Shown one piece after another: positions 13,590-27,118 of a stretch of DNA of 64,000 nucleotides (positions are counted from its first letter, which is position 1; each line of letters begins with the position of its first letter). The notes below the pieces were generated by a model that saw only the letters and a list, made by a program, of their open reading frames with translations, was not told where the DNA came from and ran no database searches. The translations under genes were made by a program, and so were the position numbers. This stretch comes from Flaccisagitta enflata (taxonomy: Eukaryota > Chaetognatha > Sagittoidea > Aphragmophora). The stretch covers positions 20,956,001 through 21,020,000 of the forward strand of contig OZ231127.1 of NCBI GenBank assembly GCA_965153355.1, read 5' to 3'.

Positions 13590-13960
13590 ACTGAGCCAAA
13601 TGAGCTAGATGAGTTAAAATGCTCAAAATCACTCAACCAGACAACCAGCTATGCTCACTGACATTTCATTTATTTATCCCATTAAAAATCATAAAAAAAA
13701 ACTGAGCTAAGTAAGCTAGAATACTTAAAAACACCTTCACAGAAGAGCAGTGATACTCGCATGCTTTTTTGTAGCTGCTTGCTTTAACATGTATAAAAAT
13801 TTTAATTCATTTATAGCATTTAAAATGTAAAAAAAATTGAGCTAAATGAGCTAAAATGCTTAAAAAACAACTTCACAGATGAGCAGCTATGCTCATAAGC
13901 ATGTTTTCTTGTATTGCATGCTCAAACAAACTTAAATATGTTCTTTAATTGATCCCACTT
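13590..13960. repeat. Three-unit tandem repeat, about 110-140 bp
   Basis: The words GAGCTAAATGAGCTA, ACTTCACAGATGAGCAGC and TTCATTTAT recur in the same order, starting near 13591, 13700 and 13837. The units are diverged and all lie within the intron before the giant exon. Confidence 0.65.
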
Positions 13961-14294
13961 CATAATTAATCTTTAATTGATCCTTCTATCATAATTATTA
14001 AAAAAAAAAATCAATTTGAATTTTTCACAAATAACTCTTTAAAAAATCATAGCGCAAAAAATATTTGTTTTAGAGCATTCTGCTTGGCGCCGAATGAAAG
14101 AGAATTATCATATTTACTTTTTCAATTTCATCGGTGGCCCCAATCGGTTAATCGAGACTATCAACTTTTGTAAAGAAAATGAAAACCCTGTTTCTCTGGA
14201 ATATGTCAAAAAGTCGAAGACTGACTTCGGCTTTTTTTCCTGATTATCATCTTTATCTTTTCCCAACTCCTTCTGCCCCGCCTTAACACGTCAG

Positions 14295-17205
14295 AATGTT
14301 CGCCTGACGCGACTGGAAGACATTGGGCGATTTGGAAGATGGTGCAGGAGGAGGTCGACGAATTGATAAGCAAATCAATCCAGACCGTCTTAGAAAAGAA
14401 GAAAGAGGAAGAAGTAAAGAATCGTATTCTCTCCGATTCAAAAGAGGCTCTTGGCACTGGAATCGGAGTGAGCCAGAAAACTTCTTACTTTTTCACCCAT
14501 CCTAATCCCGAAAGAACATCGTTTGGCCTAGACACATTTTCCACCACTTCCACCCTCTCCCCTACCACCACTCTTTCCACTAACACCGTCGACACTAGCA
14601 AATTTTGCCATCGCCGCTCTAATTCTGCGGCAAGAGAGGCAACGACGATGTCAGCCAAGGTCAGCCTGACCGATTCCCCTTCATTTTCGTGCGGTTTCCG
14701 CCACAGTCTCGGGAAAGGAGACGGTCAGTCGCGAAATGATGATCAGCGCGGAGTCGAAAATTTTGTCACCAATTCCAATACGGTTGAGGATGAGGAAATG
14801 ACAAACCGTCATGATGGGAAACAATCGTCATCATTGATGATGTCAAAATACTACCGACCTTTGTCCTCGGCCTTGTCTTGCGAATCGCTCTTTCGTGGTG
14901 AAAAAAAAGATTTTTCATCAAAAGATTCACCCTTACATCTCTCTTCTCATCGTGGAAGAGAGATAGCAGATGAAACAACCCGAAAATCTCTTTCCGTCTC
15001 TCCGTTGCCGATCGAAAATGCCAACGTCGGCGTTGCCAAAGTCAAAGAATCCTCTGCCGCTTCTTCTTCCTCCTCCTCTTTTCGGTGTTCACTGTGCGAA
15101 GAACGGGGGCTTTTTGGCGGTTTGAGAGGCTATCAAAAAGCCTGCGTCTTGATGGATTCTCGGTCTCTCGTCAGACAAATGGAAAATGTCATTGGGAAAC
15201 GAGCCGACGCGAGATCTAATGTGTCTAGTGATGAGTGTCTCAAGCGGATTGAAGACAATGGTGGCGATGACCCTGGGAATTCCACCTTGAAATGGAAGGG
15301 CGTTGGCGGAACTAGAATCATTGAGAAATCTCCATTGGAGCGAAGCGAAGAAGGCGGCCATTGTCCGCCCGCAATACGCGTATCGGAGAAGGGTGAACGA
15401 GTATCGTCGTCATTTTCGTCTTTGCCACTATCGACCGGGGAGAATGTTTCAAGAATAACCAATTTCACAGTCTGCAAAACGGAACCCAACCAGCCGCAAC
15501 GAATTTCCTCTGGGCTTTCTTCCTTTTCCTTTCCAAAAACGACGACGAATAAGACAACCACGGCAACGACGACGACAATAACAATCGACGATGTCGATAG
15601 CGATTTAGAGCGTACTTCTATTCTCGATTTGGATGATGACGAGGAGGAAGAAGAGGAAGAAGATGAAAATCTAGGGGAGCTTTTAGAGACTGGGTCACTT
15701 GGTTCCAATTCATCTGATTCCACCTGCACCGTCCTCTGCTCTCCACTTTTGTCAAAAGAAGAAACCAACGATAGTCCACGTCATTCAAACAATCGTCAAC
15801 ACGTCGAAGGTTTTGACTCTTTATTAAACACGCCCGATTCTGCCGTTGCCGATGACGACGATTTATCATCGATAATGGATCAGTTTGTCGACGTTTCACC
15901 TTCGCCATCCCCTCCGCCTATACAAGGCCGCCCTCTCGAAGAGGATAGCGGAGTTTTCACATCTTTAAGGAAGTACACGTCGGCGTATTCTGAACCAGAT
16001 CAACGCTCGGCTAAATCGTGTTCAACCACCTCGTCGTGGCTACGCTCGTCATCGGACACAGTTGATTCGGTGTTAAAAGGCGGAAGCTTGGAAACTGTCA
16101 CCGATTTCCCCAATGAAAAGCTCGTAACAGTCGATCATGAAGCTTCATTCCTATCAATAAGTCGGCGCTCTGTCTCAAGCGAAACCGTCAGCACGCTTTC
16201 CCGGGTGGACACTGAAGCGCGTGACTGTCTCTGTCCGCTAATCGTAGACGTGTCCTCGCTGCGGACACCTGACTATGGTGACCTCGCGGTGTCCTGTCCC
16301 ATGTTAGTGACAAATTCATCAGAAGAAAGAGACGCGTCGTCGTCGCGGTCCACCAGGTGGTCCTCGTTTACCGGTGGCAATAGCGACGCGTCGCGTCATC
16401 GAAGCGTATCTTGGAATTTTAGTCCCGCGCAAAATTACTCCGATGCGAGACGCTCATTTCGCGAGTTAAGTCCCCCGCGGCACTCTAGTACCCCAAGATC
16501 TTTCGGTCCTTCCCATGATGCTACCGAAGATCACAGCCCCACCCCTGGCCCTGCACGGAGAGATATTCTACGCTCACAAAAAACTGGTACCGTGGAACTT
16601 TCGAGTCGGCTGCCGGCCAAAAATCTCCACTTTACTACGTCATCTCCCGATCTGCAAAATATCATATTGGAAAAGAGCAAATTTGTAATTGGCGCCGCTT
16701 CAAAGTATTCCGACCCGAACTTGAAAGCAACTTCCACTCCGGTAGTAGTGAAAGGAAATGATGTTTATTCTCTAGGAGAACCGAAACAACAAAAGTCACT
16801 CGATGATAATAGCGACAAAAACACGACGAAATCAGCGAAAATTCTTTTCCCTTTTGGCAAAACTCATCATCGTCTGGGACCGTCGCAATCTTCATTATCT
16901 CCGACCAAATTACTCCCTTTGCCTTTCATCTCTCGAAAGATTAGCCGCGCTTCTCAAAATGTTGTAAAAAAGGGAAGACCAAATGTTGAAAAAATCGTCT
17001 CACCGTCGTCCAACGACAAAGTCTCGGCCGTAATATTTGCCAACCGCGTTTCTTTGGGAAAGCAAAGGAAAGATGATGATGAGAAAACAGAGACAGATTC
17101 CGGATTTTGCACTTCCAGTCTGGACAAATCAACCACGTTCCTCTCCACTTTTTCCAGCGATTTTGCGTCGCTTAAGCAACACTCAAATGGGCACCATCTA
17201 ACCAG
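14295..17205 (+). CDS. Giant Ser-rich coding exon (2,911 bp) of an alternative N-terminal module
   Basis: The acceptor CACGTCAG, behind a long pyrimidine run, starts the exon in phase 1. The ORF stays open to ACCAG before GTACTA, a phase-2 donor. Without that donor it would stop two codons later. The encoded ~970 residues are Ser/Thr-rich and polar, look disordered, and contain an acidic stretch near the middle (DDDEEEEEEEDENLGELLE) and many SP/TP sites. A short FRCSLCEERG patch has one CxxC pair. An internal ATG at 14339 (MVQEEVDELISKSIQ) could also act as a start. Upstream the phase fits 9726-10035, and downstream it fits 18433-18973. The protein family is not recognised. Confidence 0.75.
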
Positions 17206-17385
17206 GTACTAAAAGTATCGTACTGTTTTTGCTTTCAAAGGGAACATTTATTATCCACGGGCTTTTGGGGGGGAAAACACGAAATTCTCTGCCATTGTCT
17301 GGCTTTTAAAGGTTCTGATATCGATCTGGGATTAACGACTCCTTTTCAAGGGAGAGAGGGAGGGTTAGGGAAGGAGCGAGGGAGA

Positions 17386-17418
17386 GTGGAAAGGAAGAAA
17401 GAAAGAAAGAAAGAAATA

Positions 17419-17493
<75 letters not shown>

Positions 17494-17495
17494 GA
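17386..17495. repeat. (GAAA)n microsatellite
   Basis: About 25 GAAA units in tandem. Confidence 0.95.
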
Positions 17496-17512
17496 AGGTA
17501 AAAGAAACATAC

Positions 17513-18245
<733 letters not shown>

Positions 18246-18432
18246 ACATATCACCTGACGTCTACGTTTGGATACGTTTGATTAGATTTGGTGACAGAGA
18301 GATAGTCAGGGATCTAGCGAACGGGCCGACAAGAGGACCAAGGAAAAGGTCGAGTCCAGAGAAAAATGAACACGAAAACTTACATTAATTTTCCCTTACT
18401 CTCTCATTATTTTCCCCACTTTCCAAACCAAG

Positions 18433-18973
18433 TCAAGTGTGGCATGAAATAGGGAGAAGTGAGGCCGAGAAAGGAGAAGCAGAACAAAAATTGTACAAAA
18501 CGATCGACGACAACAACGACGACTTTGACGGCGACGACAACGACCTTTCTTCTTGTAAATACGAAATCGACGCAAAAAGCTTTCAAAAGAAGGAAATGAA
18601 CCGAGCCGCTCCTCCAAAAGTGAGGCTTCTTAGAATAACGCCTCAAGCTGGTGGCATCGGTGAAGATGACGCCACGTTGCTCGACGTCAATTTGCAACGT
18701 CTCATCGCTCGTCTGCACCAAATGAATTTTTTCGAATCGTTTCTTATCACGTCCGAAGATGTTTTGCGCGATATCAGACAGACGCTCAAAGTTGGTAAGA
18801 GTGTACGAGTTGGAGCGGAAGATGGCGACGTCGGTAGAACGCGCCAACATAGCCCGATGAAAACGGAAATCGCCAAAAATGTGTTTCTCGTAACGACAGA
18901 ATGTCGCTTCCGATGTAACATTTACCTCGTTAATCCTCGTCCTCCTGACAAGGCTGACGAGTCGGCTTTTGAG
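18433..18973 (+). CDS. Third exon of the alternative N-terminal module (541 bp)
   Basis: The acceptor is AAACCAAG after a strong pyrimidine tract (TTATTTTCCCCACTTTCC). The first base completes the phase-2 codon left by the giant exon. The exon ends GCTTTTGAG before GTAAAG in phase 0. Residues include an acidic run (DDNNDDFDGDDND), then a better-ordered part with VRLLRITPQAGGIGEDDATL, LLDVNLQRLIARLHQMNFFE and VFLVTTECRFRCNIYLVN. The second part could be a folded or helical region leading into the coiled coil. Together 9726-10035, 14295-17205 and 18433-18973 give 3,762 bp, exactly 1,254 codons. The next exon, at 19355, is phase 0. The family is not recognised. Confidence 0.7.
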
Positions 18974-19354
18974 GTAAAGACTGGAAGGGGACTGGGGGGG
19001 GGGGAACTTTCAAAGATTTTGTTTTGCAGGCGAATCGCACGCAATCATGCGATAAGTTTGTTTTTCGGAGAAGGACCAAATGGCGCATTGTAATAAAATC
19101 CAAATGATACATCCGGTTTACTTTTCAAGTTGTTTATCTGGGCGGATGTAAAATATAAAGGAATGACATCGGTTCTGGCGCGGAATTTGCATTTTACCTT
19201 ATCATGAATGCTTTACTAGCATGTAAGATATTGGAGAATTATCGATCTAGATTCCTTTACAAACATTGGTATGAAAACTATTCACCGAGTCTGTGAAAAG
19301 AATTTGATATAAAGACTCGGATGAAGAGAACCGCTTTCGTTTATTATTTCACAG

Positions 19355-19462
19355 ATTGAACTGAAACGGTTGGAAGCGTCAACCGGGGATGAGAGTCTAC
19401 CATCATTCGCGCAGCAACTTCTCGACGAAAAGAATGAAGAGATCGATCATCTCAATTTGCAG
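19355..19462 (+). CDS. Coiled-coil exon (36 codons)
   Basis: The acceptor is TATTTCACAG and the donor is TTGCAG/GTTCGC, phase 0 at both ends. The sequence IELKRLEASTGDESLPSFAQ then QLLDEKNEEIDHLNLQ has the EKxxEIDxLxxQ spacing seen in long centrosomal and Golgi coiled-coil proteins of the pericentrin/AKAP450 kind. That likeness is weak and could be shared by any long coiled coil. It is the first exon common to the full-length form and the 9.7-19.0 kb module. Confidence 0.75.
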
Positions 19463-19589
19463 GTTCGCATTACCCGCTTGTTTGCTTAAGGAGCTATAGC
19501 TTATTGCTTTCAGAACATTGATTGATTGGCATGGCATCTCTCATTAGCAATTGAATCTCGAAATCGTTGCTTGGTTTTTCTATGTTTTT

Positions 19590-20873
19590 GTCCGCGACGG
19601 AATATCATTCCGACGCGGACTATAATTCAAGGCGGGTGGGTGTCGTCGTCGTCGTCGTCGTCGTCGTCGTGACGGATTTTAAAAAATGGATAACTTTTTT
19701 ATGCTTTGACCGATTTGGTTCATATTTGGTGGGAAGTTGTAATAGGGTAAGGCGCTTTACATCCTATCCGATTTTTGTGATCCGACCAACCCAACCGGCC
19801 CAACCAGCCTACCGGCCTAAAAGTGAAAAACGTGCATAACTTTGGCATTTTTCAACCAATTTGGCTGAAATTTGGTATGGAGTCTCTAAATGGAAGGACT
19901 CAACATATGTATATGATTTATATGCATTTGAGCATGCTAACCACAAACTGACTACACCCAACCAGCCAACTGCCTAAAGTGAAAACTTGTAACTTTGTCA
20001 TTTTTCAACTGATTTGGTTGAAACTTGGTATATAGTCTCTAAATGGAAGAACTCAACATATGCACACTATTTATCCTGTCAAACCAGCCTACCACCAACC
20101 AGCCACTGCCTAAAGTGAAAACGCATAACTTTGGCATTTTTCAACGGATTTGGCTGAAATTTGGTATGAGTCTCTAAATGGAAGGCCCAACATATGTATA
20201 TGATTTATATGCATTTGAGCATGCTAACTGCCAAACCGACACCCACCAACCACCAACCGCCTAGTGAAAAACTTGCGTAACTTTGTCATTTTTCAACTAA
20301 TTTGGTTGAAATTTGGTATGGGGTCTCTAAATGGAAGAACTCAACATATGCGCACTATTTATCCTGTCAAACCAGCCTACCACCCAACCAGCCTACCGGC
20401 CTAAAAGTGAAAAACGTGCATAACTTTGGCATTTTTCAACCGATTTGGCTGAAATTTGGTATGGAGTCTCTAAATGGAAGGACTCAACACATATATGTGA
20501 TTTATTTATGTTTGAGCATGCTAACCGGCCAAACCAACCTACCACCTAACCAGCTTACCGGCCTAAAAGTAAAAACTTACATAAATTGGACATTTTTCAA
20601 CCAAATTGGTTGAAACTTGGTATGGAGTCTCTAAATGGAAGAACTCAACATACGCACACTATTTATCTAAACCAGCCTACCACCCAACCACCCTACTAGC
20701 CTAAAAGTGAAAAAGTGCATAACTTTGTCATTTTTCAACGGATTTGCATGAAACTTTGTATGGCGGCTCTAAATGTCAAGACTTATAGTTTTGGCGAACT
20801 TACAGGGTTAGCGATCTTTTGGTCATAGCGATCTTATGGAATTGGTGATCTTTAACCCCCTTCCGTCGCGGAC
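19590..20873. mobile_element. TIR element carrying a satellite of two alternating monomers
   Basis: A perfect 13-bp inverted pair bounds the element: GTCCGCGACGGAA at 19590-19602 and TTCCGTCGCGGAC at 20861-20873. The left end also folds locally (GTCCGCGACGGAAT with ATTCCGACGCGGAC). Inside, after a (GTC)n stretch at about 19642-19672, seven to eight units of about 140-155 bp are centred on CATAACTTTGGCATTTTTCA. Two types alternate. One has GGAAGGACTCAACATATG and GCATTTGAGCATGCTAAC. The other has GGAAGAACTCAACATATG and ATTTATCCTGTCAAACC. The higher-order period is about 290 bp. There is no ORF, so it is non-autonomous. Confidence 0.78.
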
Positions 20874-21185
20874 CCAGATACTGTTCAGATTTTCCTTCAT
20901 ATATTCGATGCTATTGGACAAAACATGCCGGATTCTGTTTTGAACAAGATCGTAGAAGAATTGTTGAATATTTCTTATTTATTTCATCTGAAAATGTTTT
21001 TGGCCTGAAGGCCAAAGATTTCTTTTTCTCAAATTGCCTATTTCCGGGCTAATATATCTATTGCAGATAGATCCTTTGGCTTCGTCGGAATTTGCAATTA
21101 TTGTTTTCATATCGAGGTGTGAAATGCTGTCAGCCATTTCATTTAACGAGTGTAGTAAATTAAGATTTCTCGCTCGGTTTTACAG

Positions 21186-21329
21186 CTGGAGAGGCTTTTG
21201 CGAACTTCGGCGGGTGAACACTCGGAAGCCGCCTCATCCTCGCACTCTTTCGGTTTGAACGGATCCGCCGCCCCTCCGACGACCCCGAGGGATTTTGTAC
21301 GACCCCATCATTCCACCATTAGTCATCAG
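21186..21329 (+). CDS. Linker exon (48 codons) of the scaffold-like gene
   Basis: The acceptor is GGTTTTACAG and the donor is CATCAG/GTGGGC, phase 0 at both ends. The product starts LERLLRTSAGEHSEAASSSH and continues with a flexible stretch rich in Ser, Pro and His (APPTTPRDFVRPHHS). It is a hinge between coiled-coil blocks. Confidence 0.72.
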
Positions 21330-21631
21330 GTGGGCGTTTCTTTTTCTCGATAGAATATCTTTTCCTCTCTTGCCAAGTTTCTGTCTTTTCTTCTATCCTT
21401 CTTTTCTTCTGTCCTTCTTCTTGACCCGCAGTCTCTAGAGATCTTTTTCATTGTTTTTGACATGTGCTTGAAGTTCAACTGTGGACGGGAAAGCATTTGA
21501 GGGCGATGAATAGAGGGATTATTTTATGTCAATGGCCTAGCCGTGTATCCGGTTTAATTTTCTGCATTTGGTATCTTTTGCCGTTCGTTTTGCATTTATT
21601 CCGAATGATTCTACCCCTCAAATTCACTCAG

Positions 21632-21835
21632 TCGGTGGAGGCAGTTCGCGATGCTGACGTCTCGACCATCGGTGGCGCTTCTGACTTAACGTCTTTACGC
21701 CAAAACTCGTTGTTAGACGAAAAAGATGTGACGTCGCTGCGACATGATTTGACGTCCATGCAAACCTCACTCGAGGAAAGAGAAGTCGAGGTAGAGACGC
21801 TCAAGAAAGAAGTCGATAGTCTCAATGCCTTTCAG
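21632..21835 (+). CDS. Coiled-coil exon (68 codons)
   Basis: The acceptor is AATTCACTCAG and the donor is TTTCAG/GTGGGT, phase 0 at both ends. The product runs SVEAVRDADVSTIGGASDLT, then SLRQNSLLDEKDVTSLRHDL and so on to VDSLNAFQ. Heptad-spaced Leu and Val with alternating charges indicate a coiled coil. Confidence 0.75.
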
Positions 21836-22100
21836 GTGGGTTGTCGTTGTTGTCGTTGTTGTTGTCTTTGAAACTGTCTGTTGTGGTTGTTGTCTTTGAA
21901 ACTGTCTGTTTTTGTTGTCTCTGAAACTGTCTGTTGTTGTTGTCGTTGTCTTTGAAACTGTCTGCTGTTGTTGTTGTCTTTGAAACTGTCTGCTGTTGTT
22001 GTCGTTGTCTTTGAATCTGTTGTTGTTGTCTTTGAAACTGTTGTTGTTGTCTTTGAAACTGTCTGTTGTTGAAGTTGTTGTTGTTGTTGCTGTTAATATG
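21836..22100. repeat. GTTGTTGTC/TTTGAAACTGTCTG minisatellite
   Basis: Imperfect units of about 25-35 bp alternate GTTGTTGTC with TTTGAAACTGTCTG directly after a splice donor. Confidence 0.85.
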
Positions 22101-22779
22101 AGTGATGTAATTGTCGCTGTAAATGTCTGCTTCTGATTACGTTGAAGATTGTTGTTGTTTACTTAGACCAACATTCTTGGCTGCGTAATACGCATTGATA
22201 GCACCGTGTGAACAACTTTTCTTTGCTTCAGCTTTCTCTCTCTGTTCTCTGTAGTTGTCTGTAGTTAGCACAGCTTTCTGTCTCCTGAAAAAATCTACTT
22301 GAAGTTCATGTAGAAACCAACTTTACAGTAGTCGTTTTGACTTTTGTCCCTCAATTTCAACCCATCAGTTTGGTCGTGTACATGTCGTTGACCGAAACAA
22401 AAATTACGCATACGTATATTCTCGCACTCAAAAATCATGATTTGATATGAGCTTCCGTTGAATCTCGGGTTTGAAATTGATGTGTGACTTGATCATAATA
22501 TCAGACAAATTCTTGTTTATAGTTTCTGTCATATTGTTGATCAAAGCTTTTCTCCTGGCGTGCCATCATTGATCCTTTTTGCGCGTCATTTTCAGTTCTC
22601 ATCGATTTGTTTTATCTGCCTCCTGTAAATCTTTACCTCATTCTAAAATCTCCATTACGTTATCCCTCATCAGTAAATCTATTTTAGTTTGTTCATTTGT
22701 TTTTCCTTGTCCGTCTGTCCCCCTTTTTGGCAGCTTCACCACTTCTCATTCATGTATTTGAGTTTTTCCTCTTTTTTTT

Positions 22780-23930
22780 TTCCACCACTCCGTTTTCCAC
22801 CTTTCCGTTTTTCATCTTTCTCTGTCTTCCCCGTATGCTTGTTCCCGCTTTCCCGTTTCCCACTTTTCCCTTTCTTCCACTTTTTCCTTTCTTCCACTTT
22901 TTCCTTTCTTCCACTTTTTCCTTTCTTCCACTTTTTCCTTTCTTCCACTTTTTTCTTTCCCTGTGTTCTATCTCTCCGTTTCCCACCTTCCCTGTTTTTT
23001 ACCTCACCCAATTTTCCAACCCTCCACTTTTTACCTTTCCCTGCTTTCCACCTTTCCCAGCTTTCCACCTTCCCCTGCTTTCCACTTTCCCCTGCTTTCC
23101 ACCTTCCCCTGCTTTCCACCTTTCCCTGTTTTCCACCTTGCCCCGTTTTCCTTGTTTTCCCCTTTCCTTGTTTTCCCCTTTCCCTGTTTTCCATCCTCTT
23201 CCTGTTTTCCATCTTCTTCCTGTTTTCCATCTATTTCCTGTTTTCCATCTTTTTCCTGTTTTCCATCTTTTTCCTGTTTTTCATCCTTTGCCCTATTTTC
23301 CATCTTCTTCCTTTTTTCCATCTTCTTCCTGTTTTCCATCTTCTTCCTGTTTTCCATCTTCTTCCTGTTTTCCATCTTTTTTCCTGTTTTTCATCCTTTG
23401 CCCTATTTTCCATCCCAATCTTTTCCATTTTTCTTCCTTTATTCCCCCTTTTCTTCTTTTCCACCCTTACCCCTTTCCTCGTTTTCCACCTTTCTTTGTT
23501 TTCCATTTTTCTTTGTTTTCCACCTTTGTTTTCCACCTTTATTTGTTTTCCACCTTTCTTTGTTTTCCACCTTTCCTTGTTTTCCACCCATTTCCTGTGT
23601 TCTCCCTTTTCCATCTCCTCCCATTTTCCACCATGCCCTGTTTTCCAACTTGTCCTGTTTGTCCATTCTTCCACTATTTCCTGCTTTCCATCTTTCCCGT
23701 TTTCCACCTTGCTCTGTTAAACACCATTTCGGTTTTCCTCCATGTCCTGTTGTGCCCATTCCACCACTATTTCCTCTATTCCACCTTTTTCGGTTTTCTA
23801 TCTTTCCCATTTTCCACCTTATCCTGTTTTCTACCTTATCCTGTTTTCTACCTTGTCCTGTTTTCCACCATGTCCTGTTTTCCACCATGTCCTGGTTTGC
23901 CCATTCTACCACTATTTTCTCTTTTCCATC
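22780..23930. repeat. Pyrimidine minisatellite, about 18-bp units (copy A)
   Basis: About 1.15 kb of units such as TTTTCCATCTTCTTCCTG and TTTCCACCTTTCCCTG, almost pure C/T on the plus strand. ORFs up to 553 codons rich in Phe, Pro and Ser run across it in several frames and have no coding support. Confidence 0.92.
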
Positions 23931-24763
23931 TGTATTCACTTGACCCGCCTTTCACCCGCGACTGTTTATCATCTTCCGTTTTCCATTCATTACTCTATCA
24001 TCTTTTCGGTCTATCGTCAAGGTGCTCCGTTGACGTGTTCGTTTTCACTCTATTAATTCTTCCCCACACGTTGTCCAACCGTTCTCATTCTTCATGTATG
24101 ACACGATTATCACCTCTCTTCTTGGCGGCTCTCTCTTCTCTATATTGCGCGTTTTTCGTGTCTTTGGCTTCGTTACCTACCAGCTTTTTTTTCCTCTTCC
24201 CTCCTCCTCCTCCCTATAATTTCCATACGCGTGTTCCTCCTCATCATTTTTTTCTATCGTCCTTAATTTCCATTTTTTTCTTACCATCATACCATGGCAT
24301 ATTTAAATCTATTGTATTTTTCACCCCCTCTCTCCTTACCCCTCTTTTTTTTTTTTAATTCTCTCACCCACCCCATGGTTACCTGTATTTTTTATGCGGG
24401 TACACTCATTGATTTCTCTTTCATCTTTTGCATCACGCGCCATCTCCTATCCCTCCTTTGAAAACCTGGTGGCCGTTTTGATAAATCATTACCATGCACG
24501 CTCTTTATCATGAAATAATAATATCTGCGCACTAAAACCGCTGCCACTTCACATGACGACGACGACGACGACTGTAACGAAAACGACGAATGGAACCCGT
24601 CTCCTACTAAACGACCGTTCCATGGGTGCAATCCCTCTTTCTGCCGTCGCGCACAACGTCGTGGTGTTCATGCATATTCCCACTCGTCATTGTTGCGTGA
24701 TAATATGGTTTACCGATCACGTGACTACCTGGTGGGACTCCCATCCTCCTTTCTTTCTTTCTT

Positions 24764-25330
<567 letters not shown>

Positions 25331-25395
25331 GCATGTCTTTCCTGCCTGTTTCTCCGTTCGTTCTTCTATCTACTCAAACCCTCTTTCGCCTGTAG

Positions 25396-25521
25396 GCGTC
25401 CCTCCAGGAGGATTTTGATCTATCCTCGCGACTAGTCGAGGAAAAACTGGAGGAAGTTGAGAGCCTAACCGCAGAATTGAATGAAAGGGTGGAGGCTGAG
25501 CAGACCTATGCCGAGGAGCAG
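25396..25521 (+). CDS. Coiled-coil exon (42 codons), copy A
   Basis: The acceptor is CGCCTGTAG and the donor is GAGCAG/GTATAG, phase 0 at both ends. The product ASLQEDFDLSSRLVEEKLEE, VESLTAELNERVEAEQTYAE, EQ is a clear amphipathic coiled coil. Copy B at 38408-38533 differs by one synonymous base (CTA to CTT). Confidence 0.8.
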
Positions 25522-27118
25522 GTATAGTCGATTTAAATCTTATAAAATTGGTTCACTGGATCGTATATCTTTGGCTTCATTTCTTACCTTCAATGTTCCA
25601 TTGAAAAAAACACATCCCTACTAACCAAAATTCGCATCTCTGAGTAAAGTCATGCAAATCAAATTCGCAGTAGTAGATATTTTCCCGCACTGTCGTTGCA
25701 CTCTTTTGGGAAAAGCGGTATATTAGAGTCTAGAGTCTAATATACTGCTGTAGATAGTTGTAAACAACAGCACCGAAATATTGATTAAATGATATTGATT
25801 TTGGTATGTGCAGTTATCGACGAATATTACGAACATTAGAATTTGAAAAAAAAAAACGACCTAAATTTTCCTGATGATCTGAAATGACCACAATTACTCC
25901 AGGTTGACTTTTATCGAAGTCGTATAACTCTATTGGCGATGATTCTGTGTTACCTAAAAGAGCCAACGTCAATTGAATCAAATTTAAGCGCATGCGAATG
26001 TTCATCGGATCAGATTTTCTTGTGCATACTCGGAATACTCGACTGCCCTCGATAAAGAAAGGTTGCATGATGGTCAATCGACATAGTATTAGTAGTCTAA
26101 TCTAATCAACATAAAGATTAGAATTTGAAGGAGATAAGTTTGAGCTCGGAAATAAAAAGCCAGTAATTGGGCCAGATCGGGCAACTCATAGAGTTTAGAA
26201 GAGGCGTAAGGGACGGACCGACAGGTGGACCGACGGACTGGCAGAGCCTCGTACGGAGAGAGGATGCATCTAAAGAAAAATGCTGCGATCGCCCATCGGA
26301 ACTAGGAATCTAGTCAGTCGCGTCGACCATTATCCCTCAAGAAACACCCACCTGCACCCCCTAGGCCCCTCCCCCTATGCCACACGTCTGCGTTTGAGAA
26401 AGAAACGACGAGATAGCATGAGGGACAAAGAGGTTAATGCAGGAGCACATCCTTCGTGCGCCAGTGTAATGCCATACTTCTTCTCTGAGCTTCCTGACAC
26501 CATTCCGCTCGGACACGCATGAGTCATGCTGCTCATCCGTCGTGGCGAATCCCATGAGGTCCGAGAGAAGCGTCATCTTCTCTCTCTCGCCCTACCTTTC
26601 CCCCTCCTCCATCTCTGTCGCTGGATACACGCTCTCAAGGGAGGACGACAGCTTTTGCTTGACGACGGGACGCGCTTTTGAATATTTTTCTCCTTTCCAC
26701 CACGCATTGAGCACAGGAGGAAAAATTTACTATCAGTGGAAAGAAGGGGGGAATGGAAAGCAAAGAGAAAAAAAGAAAAAAAAAGAAAAGAAAAGAGTGA
26801 AAAAATGTAAAAAAAAAATTGCCTAGTTAAGAAAGCTTCGGTATTCCGCTCCATTTTTTGCGACCTTCGGCAACTCTAGACGCTGAAGCGTTTTTTCTCG
26901 ACTTTGTTTTCTCCTGAAGTCTCGACCCGACTTTTTCTCCCAAGACCCGACCTTTGAGGTCACGCCCAGTATTCTATGGGCATGGAATAGACGCGACTGC
27001 ATATCTCATTTTTTCTTTGCGTTACGAAGAAACTTTTTCCCTTCCATAACTCCTCTGCAAAATTTGCCCTTGAAAGCAGGTTTCATCTCATCTATTCCCA
27101 ATATCCTGCCGGTACACT
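25522..27118. other. Intron and presumed upstream region of the 27119 exon (copy A)
   Basis: An inverted repeat AGCGGTATATTAGA / TCTAATATACTGCT sits at 25714-25749. GACGGACCGACAGGTGGACC words at about 26210-26245 recall the tetramer arrays of the short elements. About 26750-26820 is A/G-rich. The stretch 26840-27118 is unique and well conserved between the two copies, as expected of a 5' UTR or promoter. No core promoter motif is called. Confidence 0.45.

Noticed and set aside
15133-15768. 211-codon minus-strand ORF opposite the giant exon
   Set aside because: It is a shadow of the plus-strand coding frame, with poly-Ser arising from the acidic-run codons.
20302-20613. 103-codon ORF MVEIWYGVSKWKNST
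   Set aside because: It lies inside the dimeric satellite and repeats with it.
22697-24358. 553-codon Phe/Pro/Ser ORF (and similar ones in copy B at 36106-37612)
   Set aside because: It follows the period of a pyrimidine minisatellite, is open in several frames at once, and its length changes with unit number between copies.
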